Origin: Candidatus Hermodarchaeota archaeon
Lineage (GTDB): Archaea; Asgardarchaeota; Hermodarchaeia; Hermodarchaeales; Hermodarchaeaceae
Assembly: GCA_016840595.1 (NCBI GenBank)
Contig: JAEOSA010000105.1
Span: 1 to 6,885, forward strand
Direction: 5' to 3'
DNA: 6,885 nucleotides
Position 1 is the stretch's first letter; each line of letters begins with the position of its first letter. Both the position numbers and the translations under genes were made by a program. Shown here one piece after another: positions 1 to 6,870 of the stretch. The notes under the pieces were generated by a model. It did no database searches. It worked only from the letters and a program-made list of their open reading frames with translations, and was not told the DNA's origin.

Positions 1-2697
1 TTCATTCGCGCAGCGGATTGGGTAATTGATTTGGGTCCTGGTGCTGGACCAAACGGAGGCAAGCTTCTGTATGAAGGCCCACCTGAAGGTCTTCTTAAGG
101 TTGAATCTTCTCTGACTGGTAAAGCCTTGATAGATGAAAGCGCTGTTCGACCTCGAAGGAAGACTAAGAAGTCAGTGATAGCCAAACCACCAATAATTTC
201 GATCCGAAATGCTCGAGCAAACAATCTGAAAAACATTGATGTGGACATCCCAAAGGGGACCTTCACTGTCGTCACTGGCGTGTCGGGTTCTGGGAAGTCC
301 AGTCTAGTACGTGATGTCTTGCAGGCAGAAGCACGACGTCGGTATTTAGAATCGCTTTCCATGTTTGAAAGACAGGGATTGCGAGAGGGGGCCGAAGCCC
401 CTGTTGATTCAATCACAGGATTAGGAGTCACGCTCACGGTGGCGCCCCATCGAGCCCATTTATGGAGTCATATACCACAATTCACTCGACGGAATAGTGT
501 TGGAACTCTTACAGAGATAAGCTATCATATCACGAATCTACTTGCCTCCCTGGGGGAAAGGAAATGTTTGAAATGTGGTTCAAAGATGAACCGCGAGAAA
601 AAATGGGTTTGTCCAAAATGTCATAACACTGTACCTATTGCAAAACCACAGTACTTCTCATCAGAGCATTGGGGGAGTTCGTGTCCGAAATGTGTAGGAC
701 TGGGTGTATTGCATCTACCTCAACCTGAGAAGCTCATAGTGAATCCCGAAAAGCCGTTATGTGCGGGTGCGATGTGGTCTCCAGGGTACTGGCCGAAGAC
801 TTATCTGTGTAAGGATCAGCCAATCCTTCCGGAATTGGGGAAACGGTATGGGTTTGATCCCTTCAAAACGTCTTGGAATGAAATGTCCAAAGAAGCACAG
901 GATGTCTTCTTGTATGGCGATGGTGAAGTATACAGGTTTACATATATCAGCAAATCAGCTGGTAGATTGAAGGGGAAGGAACGTCCTTCCAAGTGGACCT
1001 GGAGGGGCTTTTACCAGAAGGAGAGCTGGATTTTCGATTGGGATATCCATGGGACGTATACAAAGCAAGTTGTCTGCCCAGAATGTAAGGGTGCTGGACT
1101 CCGACCAGAATACTTGGCGGTAACTCTTCAGAACAAGAATATGTTTGAATTAAGTGAGATGCCCCTTCTAAAACTTGAAAAACTGGTTAAGAAAATCCCC
1201 GAGCCATCTGCTAGTATTCCTTTGGCGGAGACAAGTCTTCAGATTATCCGACGACGGTTACGGTTTCTGAGACAAGTGGGAATTGGTTACCTTCATCTGA
1301 ATCGTCCAACAGGCACCTTATCAGCGGGTGAAGCTCAACGTATCCAACTGGCAAGCTTACTAGGAAGTGGCTTAACTTCACTGACAATCTTAGTTGACGA
1401 ACCCTCACGGGGTATGCACCCATCTGAACTTGAAGCCCTGCGTGAAGCACTAGAAGAACTCCGTGACGAAGGAAACACCGTAATTGTTGTCGAACACGAC
1501 CTACTACTTATTCGAGCAGCCGATCATGTGATTGACCTTGGACCTGGCGCCGGAACGATGGGTGGGAGAATTGTCAGTGAAGGAAAACTCGCAGATATTA
1601 TCAAAGCTGACACTATTACAGGAAAATGGTTGCAAAAGGATCAATTGAAAAAACCAGCTCAGAAGGGGAGATTACTTGAATGGATGAACGGAACTCAGCG
1701 CCGGCAACCACAAGAGTGGATGGTGATTACAGGCGCTTGTGCAAACAACCTTCGTGGAGAAGATGTGAAATTCCCTTTAGAAACGTTAACAGGCGTTTGC
1801 GGCGTGTCGGGATCTGGAAAAAGCTCACTCCTCATCGATACGGTCGGTCGAGCTCTGGTCAAACAATTGCACACGTCATCTTTTGCCCGTGAACCCCTTG
1901 AAGCAGGAGAATACGAGGAAATTAGCAATCCGCCAAAACGTACTTTGCTAGTTGACCAATCTCGGCGAGGAATTCAGAGTCCAGCAAGTTATCTTGATTT
2001 AACTCGACCGTTATTCAAAATCTTTCTAAACAGTGATGATGCTCAAGCTCTAGACCTTGGTGAGAAAGACCTTACGAGGCGATGTACGGCTTGTAGAGGA
2101 CGAGGACAACTTCGATTGGATATGGGATTTTTACCCAATGAGTTTGTCGAGTGTGAAACTTGCAAGGGGACAGGATATCGTCCTGAGGCGTGGGATGTGC
2201 GAGTGAACGGGGTCACATTACCTGACATCAATTCGATGACACTGGATGAAGTGTATGAGCTATTCAAAGATGAGAAAGGAATTGCAGAGCCCTTAGAGGT
2301 TGTACGACAAGTGGGTTTAGGATATTTGGTTTGGAGACAATATGCCTATACTCTATCTGGCGGTGAAGTGCAGCGTCTAAAAATTGCTAAAGAACTAATT
2401 AAGAAGACCCGCGAAAAAACGCTCTACATAATGGATGAACCCACTGTGGGTTTGCACATGGATGATGTCGCCCGTTTGGCAACCGTTTTGAATCGACTAG
2501 TTGACGAGGGTCACTCGGTCATTGTGGTTGAACATCACCCTCAGCTTCTAACCTTTTGTGATTGGATTATTGAACTCGGTCCGGGTGGAGGGCCTGAGGG
2601 TGGGAAAATTATTGCCACGGGAACTCCTGAAGACATCGCGACTATGAATACACCCACTGCTCCGTACATCCGAGAAGTGTTGGGGGTGAAATCATGA
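1..2697 (+). CDS. UvrA-like ABC ATPase, probable tandem UvrA fusion, 5' end outside window
   Basis: UvrA-family proteins are soluble ABC ATPases that bind damaged DNA; paralogues act in drug self-resistance. The frame is open from base 1 (898 residues visible), so the N-terminus is missing and the TTG at 31 is not a real start. Bases 1-60 encode the end of one ABC module (ADWVIDLGPGAG). A basic linker (148-171) follows, then a complete NBD1-type module: Walker A GVSGSGKSS (277-303), Cys pairs at 565-576, 610-621, 682-693 and 1075-1086, signature LSAGE (from 1318), Walker B VDEPS and an H-loop EHD. Last is a complete NBD2-type module: Walker A (1801-1827), zinc finger CX2CX19CX2C (2083-2163) as in canonical UvrA, LSGGE (2353-2367), Walker B MDEPT (2419-2457). 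At least three ABC modules lie in one chain, against two in ordinary UvrA. The roughly 115-residue UvrB-binding domain is absent from the visible unit. The family is clear; a repair versus resistance role is not. Confidence 0.93.
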   Translation, partial: FIRAADWVIDLGPGAGPNGGKLLYEGPPEGLLKVESSLTGKALIDESAVRPRRKTKKSVIAKPPIISIRNARANNLKNIDVDIPKGTFTVVTGVSGSGKSSLVRDVLQAEARRRYLESLSMFERQGLREGAEAPVDSITGLGVTLTVAPHRAHLWSHIPQFTRRNSVGTLTEISYHITNLLASLGERKCLKCGSKMNREKKWVCPKCHNTVPIAKPQYFSSEHWGSSCPKCVGLGVLHLPQPEKLIVNPEKPLCAGAMWSPGYWPKTYLCKDQPILPELGKRYGFDPFKTSWNEMSKEAQDVFLYGDGEVYRFTYISKSAGRLKGKERPSKWTWRGFYQKESWIFDWDIHGTYTKQVVCPECKGAGLRPEYLAVTLQNKNMFELSEMPLLKLEKLVKKIPEPSASIPLAETSLQIIRRRLRFLRQVGIGYLHLNRPTGTLSAGEAQRIQLASLLGSGLTSLTILVDEPSRGMHPSELEALREALEELRDEGNTVIVVEHDLLLIRAADHVIDLGPGAGTMGGRIVSEGKLADIIKADTITGKWLQKDQLKKPAQKGRLLEWMNGTQRRQPQEWMVITGACANNLRGEDVKFPLETLTGVCGVSGSGKSSLLIDTVGRALVKQLHTSSFAREPLEAGEYEEISNPPKRTLLVDQSRRGIQSPASYLDLTRPLFKIFLNSDDAQALDLGEKDLTRRCTACRGRGQLRLDMGFLPNEFVECETCKGTGYRPEAWDVRVNGVTLPDINSMTLDEVYELFKDEKGIAEPLEVVRQVGLGYLVWRQYAYTLSGGEVQRLKIAKELIKKTREKTLYIMDEPTVGLHMDDVARLATVLNRLVDEGHSVIVVEHHPQLLTFCDWIIELGPGGGPEGGKIIATGTPEDIATMNTPTAPYIREVLGVKS
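2685..2689 (+). promoter_or_regulatory. Ribosome binding site for the toroid-repeat gene
   Basis: GGTGA, within a run of five G, lies four bases before the ATG at 2694 and inside the last codons of the UvrA-like gene. It matches the part of the anti-Shine-Dalgarno complement (GGAGGTGATC) that is often used in archaea. Together with the ATGA stop/start overlap it supports translational coupling and fixes the downstream start. Confidence 0.6.
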
Positions 2698-3737
2698 CGT
2701 GGGCACCACTTCTCCTTGCAGATCCATCTCCCAGTTTACGATTACTGGTATTACGAGAGTTATTGAATCGTCCAGAATCTGATAAGGAAGTCAAAGAACT
2801 CAAAAGCCTTCAAAAGACCGATCCCCTGATTGAACGAGTTCTAGCCCTACAAGACAAGGATGGGGGCTTCAGGGTTGGTGAAGCTGGAGGGGCAGCGTTA
2901 GGTCGAATTCGAATAACGGTTCAAGCATTGATGGGATTGGGTTATTTCGGTTTAGGGCCAGAGCACCCTGATATCAAACGGGCTGCAGAGTTTATCTTTT
3001 CCCAACAACAAAAAGATGGTTCTTTCCCATTATCCTTTCAGGGAGCGGTCCTTGATGGCGGTCGATTTTTTGATATCAAGTACCAGGCTATACCGGTTCA
3101 AACGGCGTTACCATTATTGGGTTTAGCGTGGGCAGGATTCGCAACGGATCCACGTGCCGAAGCTGCCTATGAGTGGCTCTTAAAAGAAGAATTGGCTGAA
3201 GGCGGGTGGCCATCAGGTAGGCACGAGGATAAATACATCTTTGCAGCAGGCTATCGTCGACTCGCCCATTCAAAATTTGGATGTCGTACAAATACGACAG
3301 CGGCAGTCAGTGCTTTGGCTCTGCATCCGAATCGACGTACAAGTGAACCTGCTCGTCGTGGACTGGACAAGTTACTAGCACATGAACACCGTCAAGCACA
3401 TACCCTTGGATTCGAAGTAGCACGTATCGTGGGGACTGAACAAGTCCGTGGCGGTTTTACATATTTCAAACGTTATGATGTCGCTCAGATGTTGGACTTG
3501 TCCTGGCGGATTGGCGCCAGCTTGGAAGATGCTCGTGTCGCTGATAATGTCAAATTTGTCAAGGAATTACAGGGCCCATATGGTCTCTGGGAGTATCAGC
3601 GATTTCCGGAAGTATCCCGGTGGATTACTTTTGATATATTGCGGTCGCTATCTCGACTTGACAAAGAGACTGATTGGTTTAGTTTAGAACCGCGAACACC
3701 TTTCCAGCCGTACCCAAAGAAACGTCCGCGATATTAG
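2694..3737 (+). CDS. Prenyltransferase/squalene-cyclase-like alpha/alpha toroid repeat protein
   Basis: This 347-residue protein has repeats typical of the terpenoid-cyclase/protein-prenyltransferase alpha/alpha barrel superfamily. QW-like segments are LQDKDGGF (52-59), QQQKDGSFP (104-112), EGGWPSG (169-175) and a late GPYGLWEYQ (294-302), spaced by helical segments ending in A/L-rich stretches such as TAAVSALALHP. I see no signal peptide, no membrane segment and no DxDD motif of class II terpene cyclases. The single Cys (197) does not sit in an obvious prenyltransferase zinc site, so a catalytic role is unproven; it may be a binding scaffold. The start is well supported: the ATG overlaps the UvrA-like stop as ATGA, with GGTGA four bases upstream. 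Co-translation with a UvrA-like ATPase suggests a shared task. The superfamily call is fairly sure; the function is unknown. Confidence 0.8.
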   Translation: MTWAPLLLADPSPSLRLLVLRELLNRPESDKEVKELKSLQKTDPLIERVLALQDKDGGFRVGEAGGAALGRIRITVQALMGLGYFGLGPEHPDIKRAAEFIFSQQQKDGSFPLSFQGAVLDGGRFFDIKYQAIPVQTALPLLGLAWAGFATDPRAEAAYEWLLKEELAEGGWPSGRHEDKYIFAAGYRRLAHSKFGCRTNTTAAVSALALHPNRRTSEPARRGLDKLLAHEHRQAHTLGFEVARIVGTEQVRGGFTYFKRYDVAQMLDLSWRIGASLEDARVADNVKFVKELQGPYGLWEYQRFPEVSRWITFDILRSLSRLDKETDWFSLEPRTPFQPYPKKRPRY

Positions 3738-3790
3738 ACAGAGGGATTTATCCGTCGAATGAACGCAATAGAATATCACTTCAAGTAACT

Positions 3791-3796
3791 GAGGGA
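3791..3796 (+). promoter_or_regulatory. Ribosome binding site for the M20 gene
   Basis: GAGGGA lies seven bases before the ATG at 3804. The 66-base gap from 3738 to 3803 contains this site and AT-rich stretches (ATTTAT near 3746, AATAGAATAT near 3767) that could belong to an archaeal-type promoter, but neither is a convincing box. The gene could be transcribed with the upstream pair or separately. Confidence 0.45.
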
Positions 3797-3803
3797 CCTT
3801 CAG

Positions 3804-5225
3804 ATGAATATTGAAGCTGTTTCTAAGTATATTGATCAGAATATTGACGATCATATTGTCAAGGTTCAAGAACTTATTAGACAGCCCTCGATATCCCCAC
3901 AAGATGTCGGGGTTCGCGACTGTGCTGAACTACTCCGCAAATCGCTCAAAGAGCTAGGCTGCCAACGATCCGAATTGATTGAAACTTCTGGCTATCCAGT
4001 GGTAGTAGGCGAATTAGACGTCGGTGCCAAAAAGACGGTTCTCGCTTACATGATGTATGATACCCAACCAATTGACGATCCAGGTTGGTCTGTCCCACCA
4101 CTTGAGGCAAAACTGGTAGACCTTGATCCCTTTGGTCGAGTTCTCATGGCCCGAGGTGCTACCAATAGTAAAGGCCCCCTACAAGGATTCCTGAATGCCT
4201 GCGATGCTATTCAAAAAGCTGGTGAAAAACTCCCAGTGAACTTACTCTTCGCTATTGAAGGAGAAGAAGAGCTTGGAAGCCGTCACTTTCCTGAATTCCT
4301 CAAAAAAGAGGAAAACACCGTCAAGAAAGCCGATTATGTATTATTTCCCTTCATGAGTCAAGATCCCACTGGAAAAGTGATGAATTACCTTGGAGTCAAA
4401 GGGATTGTCTATGTTGAGTTAGAATTGGATGGAAAAACTTGGGGATATGGTCCTACCGAATTTGACATTCATGGCGGTACAAAATGTGTCGTTGATAATC
4501 CGGCTTGGCGACTCGTCCAAGCCCTCTCATCAATGACTACACCGGATGGCAACCGGGTCCTGATTGAGGGATTCTATGATGATGTTGAACCGATTTCCCG
4601 AGAAGACGAAGAACTCCTCACAAAGCTTGAGAAAACCTATGATGAGGAATCCTTCAAAGCCCCATTGAAAATTGAAAGGTTCATTGATGATGGACATGGA
4701 CGGGAAGTCTTGGAGAAATATATCTTTGGACCGACCCTAAACATAAATGGAATCTGGTCAGGCTATACGGGTCCTGGCACGAAAACGGTTGTACCTTGGA
4801 AGGCTACTGCAAAAGTCGATGTTCGTTTAGTACCTAACATGCAGGTCAAAGATGTCATCCCCATGCTCCGTCGCCATCTCGATAGTCAAGGATTTCCTAT
4901 GGTTAAAATTGTCGAACTTGAATCAGGATACGGATGGGCTAAATTAAGTATCAGCCACCCACTCGCTCAAGCCGTTTTAGAAACTTACAAAGGGTTTGAC
5001 TATCCAATTGAAAGCTGGCCTTTACTCTCGGGAAGCGCACCGTTTTCAATGTTCGCTCAAGAACCATTCGACCTCCCCTTCGTTGTAGCGGGATTAGGAC
5101 ATGGAGCACGAGCACATTCCCCTGATGAATACATTGTCGTTGATGAAGGCGGACCTACAGGAGGTCTAGCCACTGCCGAGAAATCCTTTGTTTCCATATT
5201 AAATCGAATAAGTCAGATAAAATGA
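3804..5225 (+). CDS. M20-family metallopeptidase homologue with altered metal site
   Basis: M20 enzymes are cytosolic di-zinc dipeptidases, carboxypeptidases and deacylases. This 473-residue protein has the length and order of the carnosinase/PepV-like branch: an N-terminal helical start, a YDTQP motif (85-89), RGAT (117-120) with KGP (123-125), IEGEEELGS (151-159), the lid/dimerisation domain with DIHGG (His223) and RLVPNM (341-346), and a C-terminal AHSPDEYI (437-444). The usual catalytic Glu (155), metal Glu (156), lid His223, Arg341 and last metal His438 are present. Three normal ligands look replaced: His of HxDxxP by Met84, the bridging Asp by Asn121, and the Asp ligand by Phe183. Activity may therefore be mononuclear, altered or absent. 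The start is supported by GAGGGA upstream and by normal family alignment. No signal peptide is seen. The family is secure; substrate and activity are not. Confidence 0.88.
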   Translation: MNIEAVSKYIDQNIDDHIVKVQELIRQPSISPQDVGVRDCAELLRKSLKELGCQRSELIETSGYPVVVGELDVGAKKTVLAYMMYDTQPIDDPGWSVPPLEAKLVDLDPFGRVLMARGATNSKGPLQGFLNACDAIQKAGEKLPVNLLFAIEGEEELGSRHFPEFLKKEENTVKKADYVLFPFMSQDPTGKVMNYLGVKGIVYVELELDGKTWGYGPTEFDIHGGTKCVVDNPAWRLVQALSSMTTPDGNRVLIEGFYDDVEPISREDEELLTKLEKTYDEESFKAPLKIERFIDDGHGREVLEKYIFGPTLNINGIWSGYTGPGTKTVVPWKATAKVDVRLVPNMQVKDVIPMLRRHLDSQGFPMVKIVELESGYGWAKLSISHPLAQAVLETYKGFDYPIESWPLLSGSAPFSMFAQEPFDLPFVVAGLGHGARAHSPDEYIVVDEGGPTGGLATAEKSFVSILNRISQIK

Positions 5226-5236
5226 AATCATGCGTA

Positions 5237-5275
5237 GATCGAAATTAATCAGAGTTGATTCTTGATTTCTCGATC
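5237..5275. terminator. Imperfect inverted repeat at the convergent gene junction
   Basis: GATCGA (5237-5242) pairs with TCGATC (5270-5275), and inside it AATCA (5247-5251) pairs with TGATT (5256-5260) around a GAGT loop. The structure starts 11 bases after the M20 stop and covers the last codons and stop of the aldo/keto reductase on the other strand. It could act as a bidirectional transcription end signal, but the stem is broken and no clear T-run follows on either side, so this is tentative. Confidence 0.2.
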
Positions 5276-6274
5276 ATAGTAATCGAGTTGAGCTTTGAGC
5301 GTTTCTCGGATGTTGAGGTTATAGGGGCATTTGTCTTCGCATTCACCACATTCGTCGCAAGTGCGTCCTTGGTCAATGTATTTTAGCATCCGACCGGGAA
5401 AACCTCGTTTACCCCAAAGAATCCACATGCTCTCTATGTTCATAACCCAGGGGATGTTAATCTCCTTGGGACAAGGTGTGCAATATTCACACCACATGCA
5501 GAGCGTAGATCCCTGGCGTTCACGTATTGCTTTGATGCGTTGCCAGTCTTCTGGTGTTAATGTCCAGTCACCTTCAACAACTTCGACTATCTCTTCGATA
5601 TTCTCGACTGTTTCGATTCCTGGAATCGGAACTACATTATCAAATTGTAATAGATACTTGATTGCTAGGTCCGCATCAGTTAACTGACCACCAGCAAAAG
5701 ATTTCATTGCGAGGAAGCCAACATCATGTTTTCTTGCTAGGTCAACCAACTGGTCTTCAGCATGGTTATTGACAAAGTTGAATGGAAACACAACTACTTC
5801 GAAGAGCCCTGATGTGACAACCTTCTGAGCAATGGCCAAAGAATGGGTTGAGACTCCAATATGTCGGACAGCTCCTGAATTAAGAGCTTCCTGCCCAGCG
5901 GCAAACGCCTCATTGGGCCTCATGAGAGTCTCGTAGGCGTCTTTCGTGCTTACATTATGAAATAACCACACATCGATGTAATCTGTCACGAGCTGCTTGA
6001 GACTCCCCTCAAGGGCTTGGAGTGCGCGTTCTCTTGAACGCCACGAGGTCTTAGTGACAACGGTGACATCCTCTCTTCGACCAGCAATTGCCTGACCAAT
6101 ACGAACCTCACTATCATCATAACCAAACGAAGTATCAATTAAAGTGACACCCAAGTCAAGCCCGCGTTGTAGAACCTTAACAGCGGTGTCAAACGGAGGA
6201 AGCAAAATGGGAATGCCACCCATTCCAACACGTGACACCATCAAATTCGTTTTCCCGAGTCGCACCTTTTGCAT
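5249..6274 (-). CDS. Aldo/keto reductase with C-terminal 2x[4Fe-4S] ferredoxin module
   Basis: A predicted cytosolic oxidoreductase of 341 residues. Residues 1 to about 250 form an aldo/keto reductase barrel with the catalytic tetrad visible: Asp47 and Tyr52 in DTSFGY, Lys75 in VVTKT, His106 in LFHN. NAD(P)H is the usual cofactor. The C-terminal part carries CxxCxxCxxCP (Cys 259, 262, 265, 268) and CxxCxxCxxxCP (Cys 306, 309, 312, 316), enough for two [4Fe-4S] clusters; this fusion is a known subgroup of the family in anaerobes and archaea. I prefer the ATG at 6274, because MQKVRLGKTNLMVSRVG is the usual family N-terminus and GGGA lies nine bases upstream; an upstream TTG at 6304 would overlap the flavodoxin gene. 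It follows the flavodoxin stop by 16 bases, so the two are probably one operon and may exchange electrons. The substrate is unknown. Confidence 0.9.
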   Translation of the reverse strand: MQKVRLGKTNLMVSRVGMGGIPILLPPFDTAVKVLQRGLDLGVTLIDTSFGYDDSEVRIGQAIAGRREDVTVVTKTSWRSRERALQALEGSLKQLVTDYIDVWLFHNVSTKDAYETLMRPNEAFAAGQEALNSGAVRHIGVSTHSLAIAQKVVTSGLFEVVVFPFNFVNNHAEDQLVDLARKHDVGFLAMKSFAGGQLTDADLAIKYLLQFDNVVPIPGIETVENIEEIVEVVEGDWTLTPEDWQRIKAIRERQGSTLCMWCEYCTPCPKEINIPWVMNIESMWILWGKRGFPGRMLKYIDQGRTCDECGECEDKCPYNLNIRETLKAQLDYYDREIKNQL

Positions 6275-6290
6275 AACCAAACATCCCGAA

Positions 6291-6839
6291 TTATAGTGTA
6301 TCAATTATTTTTCGAACAAAATCCTTTGCCTTTTGTAAATCTTCAGGAGTGGGGTGCTTACGTAATTCAGTTAAATATTCCTTCCATTCCTCCTCTGATA
6401 TAATGATTTCTCGATGAATAAACCCTTCAATCGGTTTTGAGGCACCTCCTTGACAATGGAAATACCCAAGAAACGGAATGCCTTTTTCCCGACAAATGTC
6501 TTCAAAGGAGGATAACCACTTCCCCGCCCACCGTACATATACTTCATCTTTATGAACTGAACCATCTGGCACATACACCGCATGAGTAGCAAACCCTACC
6601 AACTTAAACTCCGGGTTCATGGGCAGAGCTTCCAACAGACGCTTCAACGGCTTCGCCAAATCCGAATCATGAACCGCCGCCCCCAACAACACCAACTCAA
6701 ACCCACCCAAACGCTCCACCACCACCTCCGCCACCGGCATCAACACCACATCATGATTACCGACTACCACCTCATACACGGCCTGCGCCACTTGCTCAGT
6801 GTTCCCCGTTTCACTGTAATAGGCAATCAGAATCTTCAT
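6291..6839 (-). CDS. Flavodoxin-like FMN protein
   Basis: A 182-residue cytosolic flavodoxin-fold protein that likely binds FMN and carries electrons. The N-terminal MKILIAYYSETGNT contains the phosphate-binding loop SETGNT (9-14). Further landmarks are the LLGAAVHD strand-loop (51-58), which should contact the isoalloxazine ring, and GYFHCQGG (125-132) with Cys129, a late motif seen in a group of stand-alone flavodoxins of anaerobes. A charged helical tail follows. I chose the ATG at 6839 because the family motif starts there and AGGA lies nine bases upstream; GTG at 6845 and TTG at 6848 are in frame but less likely. It is the first gene of a probable operon with the FeS aldo/keto reductase. 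The 5' half is strongly G/T-rich on the coding strand, unlike the AT-rich 3' half. Confidence 0.88.
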   Translation of the reverse strand: MKILIAYYSETGNTEQVAQAVYEVVVGNHDVVLMPVAEVVVERLGGFELVLLGAAVHDSDLAKPLKRLLEALPMNPEFKLVGFATHAVYVPDGSVHKDEVYVRWAGKWLSSFEDICREKGIPFLGYFHCQGGASKPIEGFIHREIIISEEEWKEYLTELRKHPTPEDLQKAKDFVRKIIDTL

Positions 6840-6861
6840 AGCCACCAATCCTGACAGTACG

Positions 6862-6870
6862 CTTAAAAAG
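6862..6870 (-). promoter_or_regulatory. Possible TATA-like box of the flavodoxin operon
   Basis: On the minus strand CTTTTTAAG is centred 27 bases upstream of the flavodoxin ATG. If the organism is an archaeon, a TATA box at this distance would place transcription start at or next to the start codon, giving a leaderless or nearly leaderless message. No purine-rich BRE is seen just upstream; that side is C-rich instead and runs out of the window. This is one short match and therefore weak. Confidence 0.3.

Noticed and set aside
31..33. TTG as the start of the UvrA-like gene
   Set aside because: The frame is open to base 1 and encodes the conserved IRAADWVIDLGP segment ahead of it, so the gene begins outside the window.
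2694..3737. Terpene cyclase or protein prenyltransferase activity for the toroid protein
   Set aside because: I see no DxDD motif and no recognisable zinc-ligand set, so only the fold superfamily is claimed.
3759..3788. Tiny nine-codon frame (MNAIEYHFK) before the M20 gene, considered as a leader peptide
   Set aside because: It has no well-placed ribosome binding site and no regulatory codon run; a frame this short is expected by chance.
5331..5687. 118-codon plus-strand frame opposite the aldo/keto reductase
   Set aside because: It is antisense to the FeS-cluster region of a clear gene and shows no family resemblance.
6275..6304. Upstream TTG start for the aldo/keto reductase
   Set aside because: It would add ten residues (IHYNSGCLV) not typical of the family and overlap the flavodoxin gene; the ATG at 6274 fits better.
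6582..6854. Plus-strand frame with a His-rich product opposite the flavodoxin gene
   Set aside because: It is antisense to a well-supported gene; the His/Gln-rich product is a by-product of the local C/A-rich composition.
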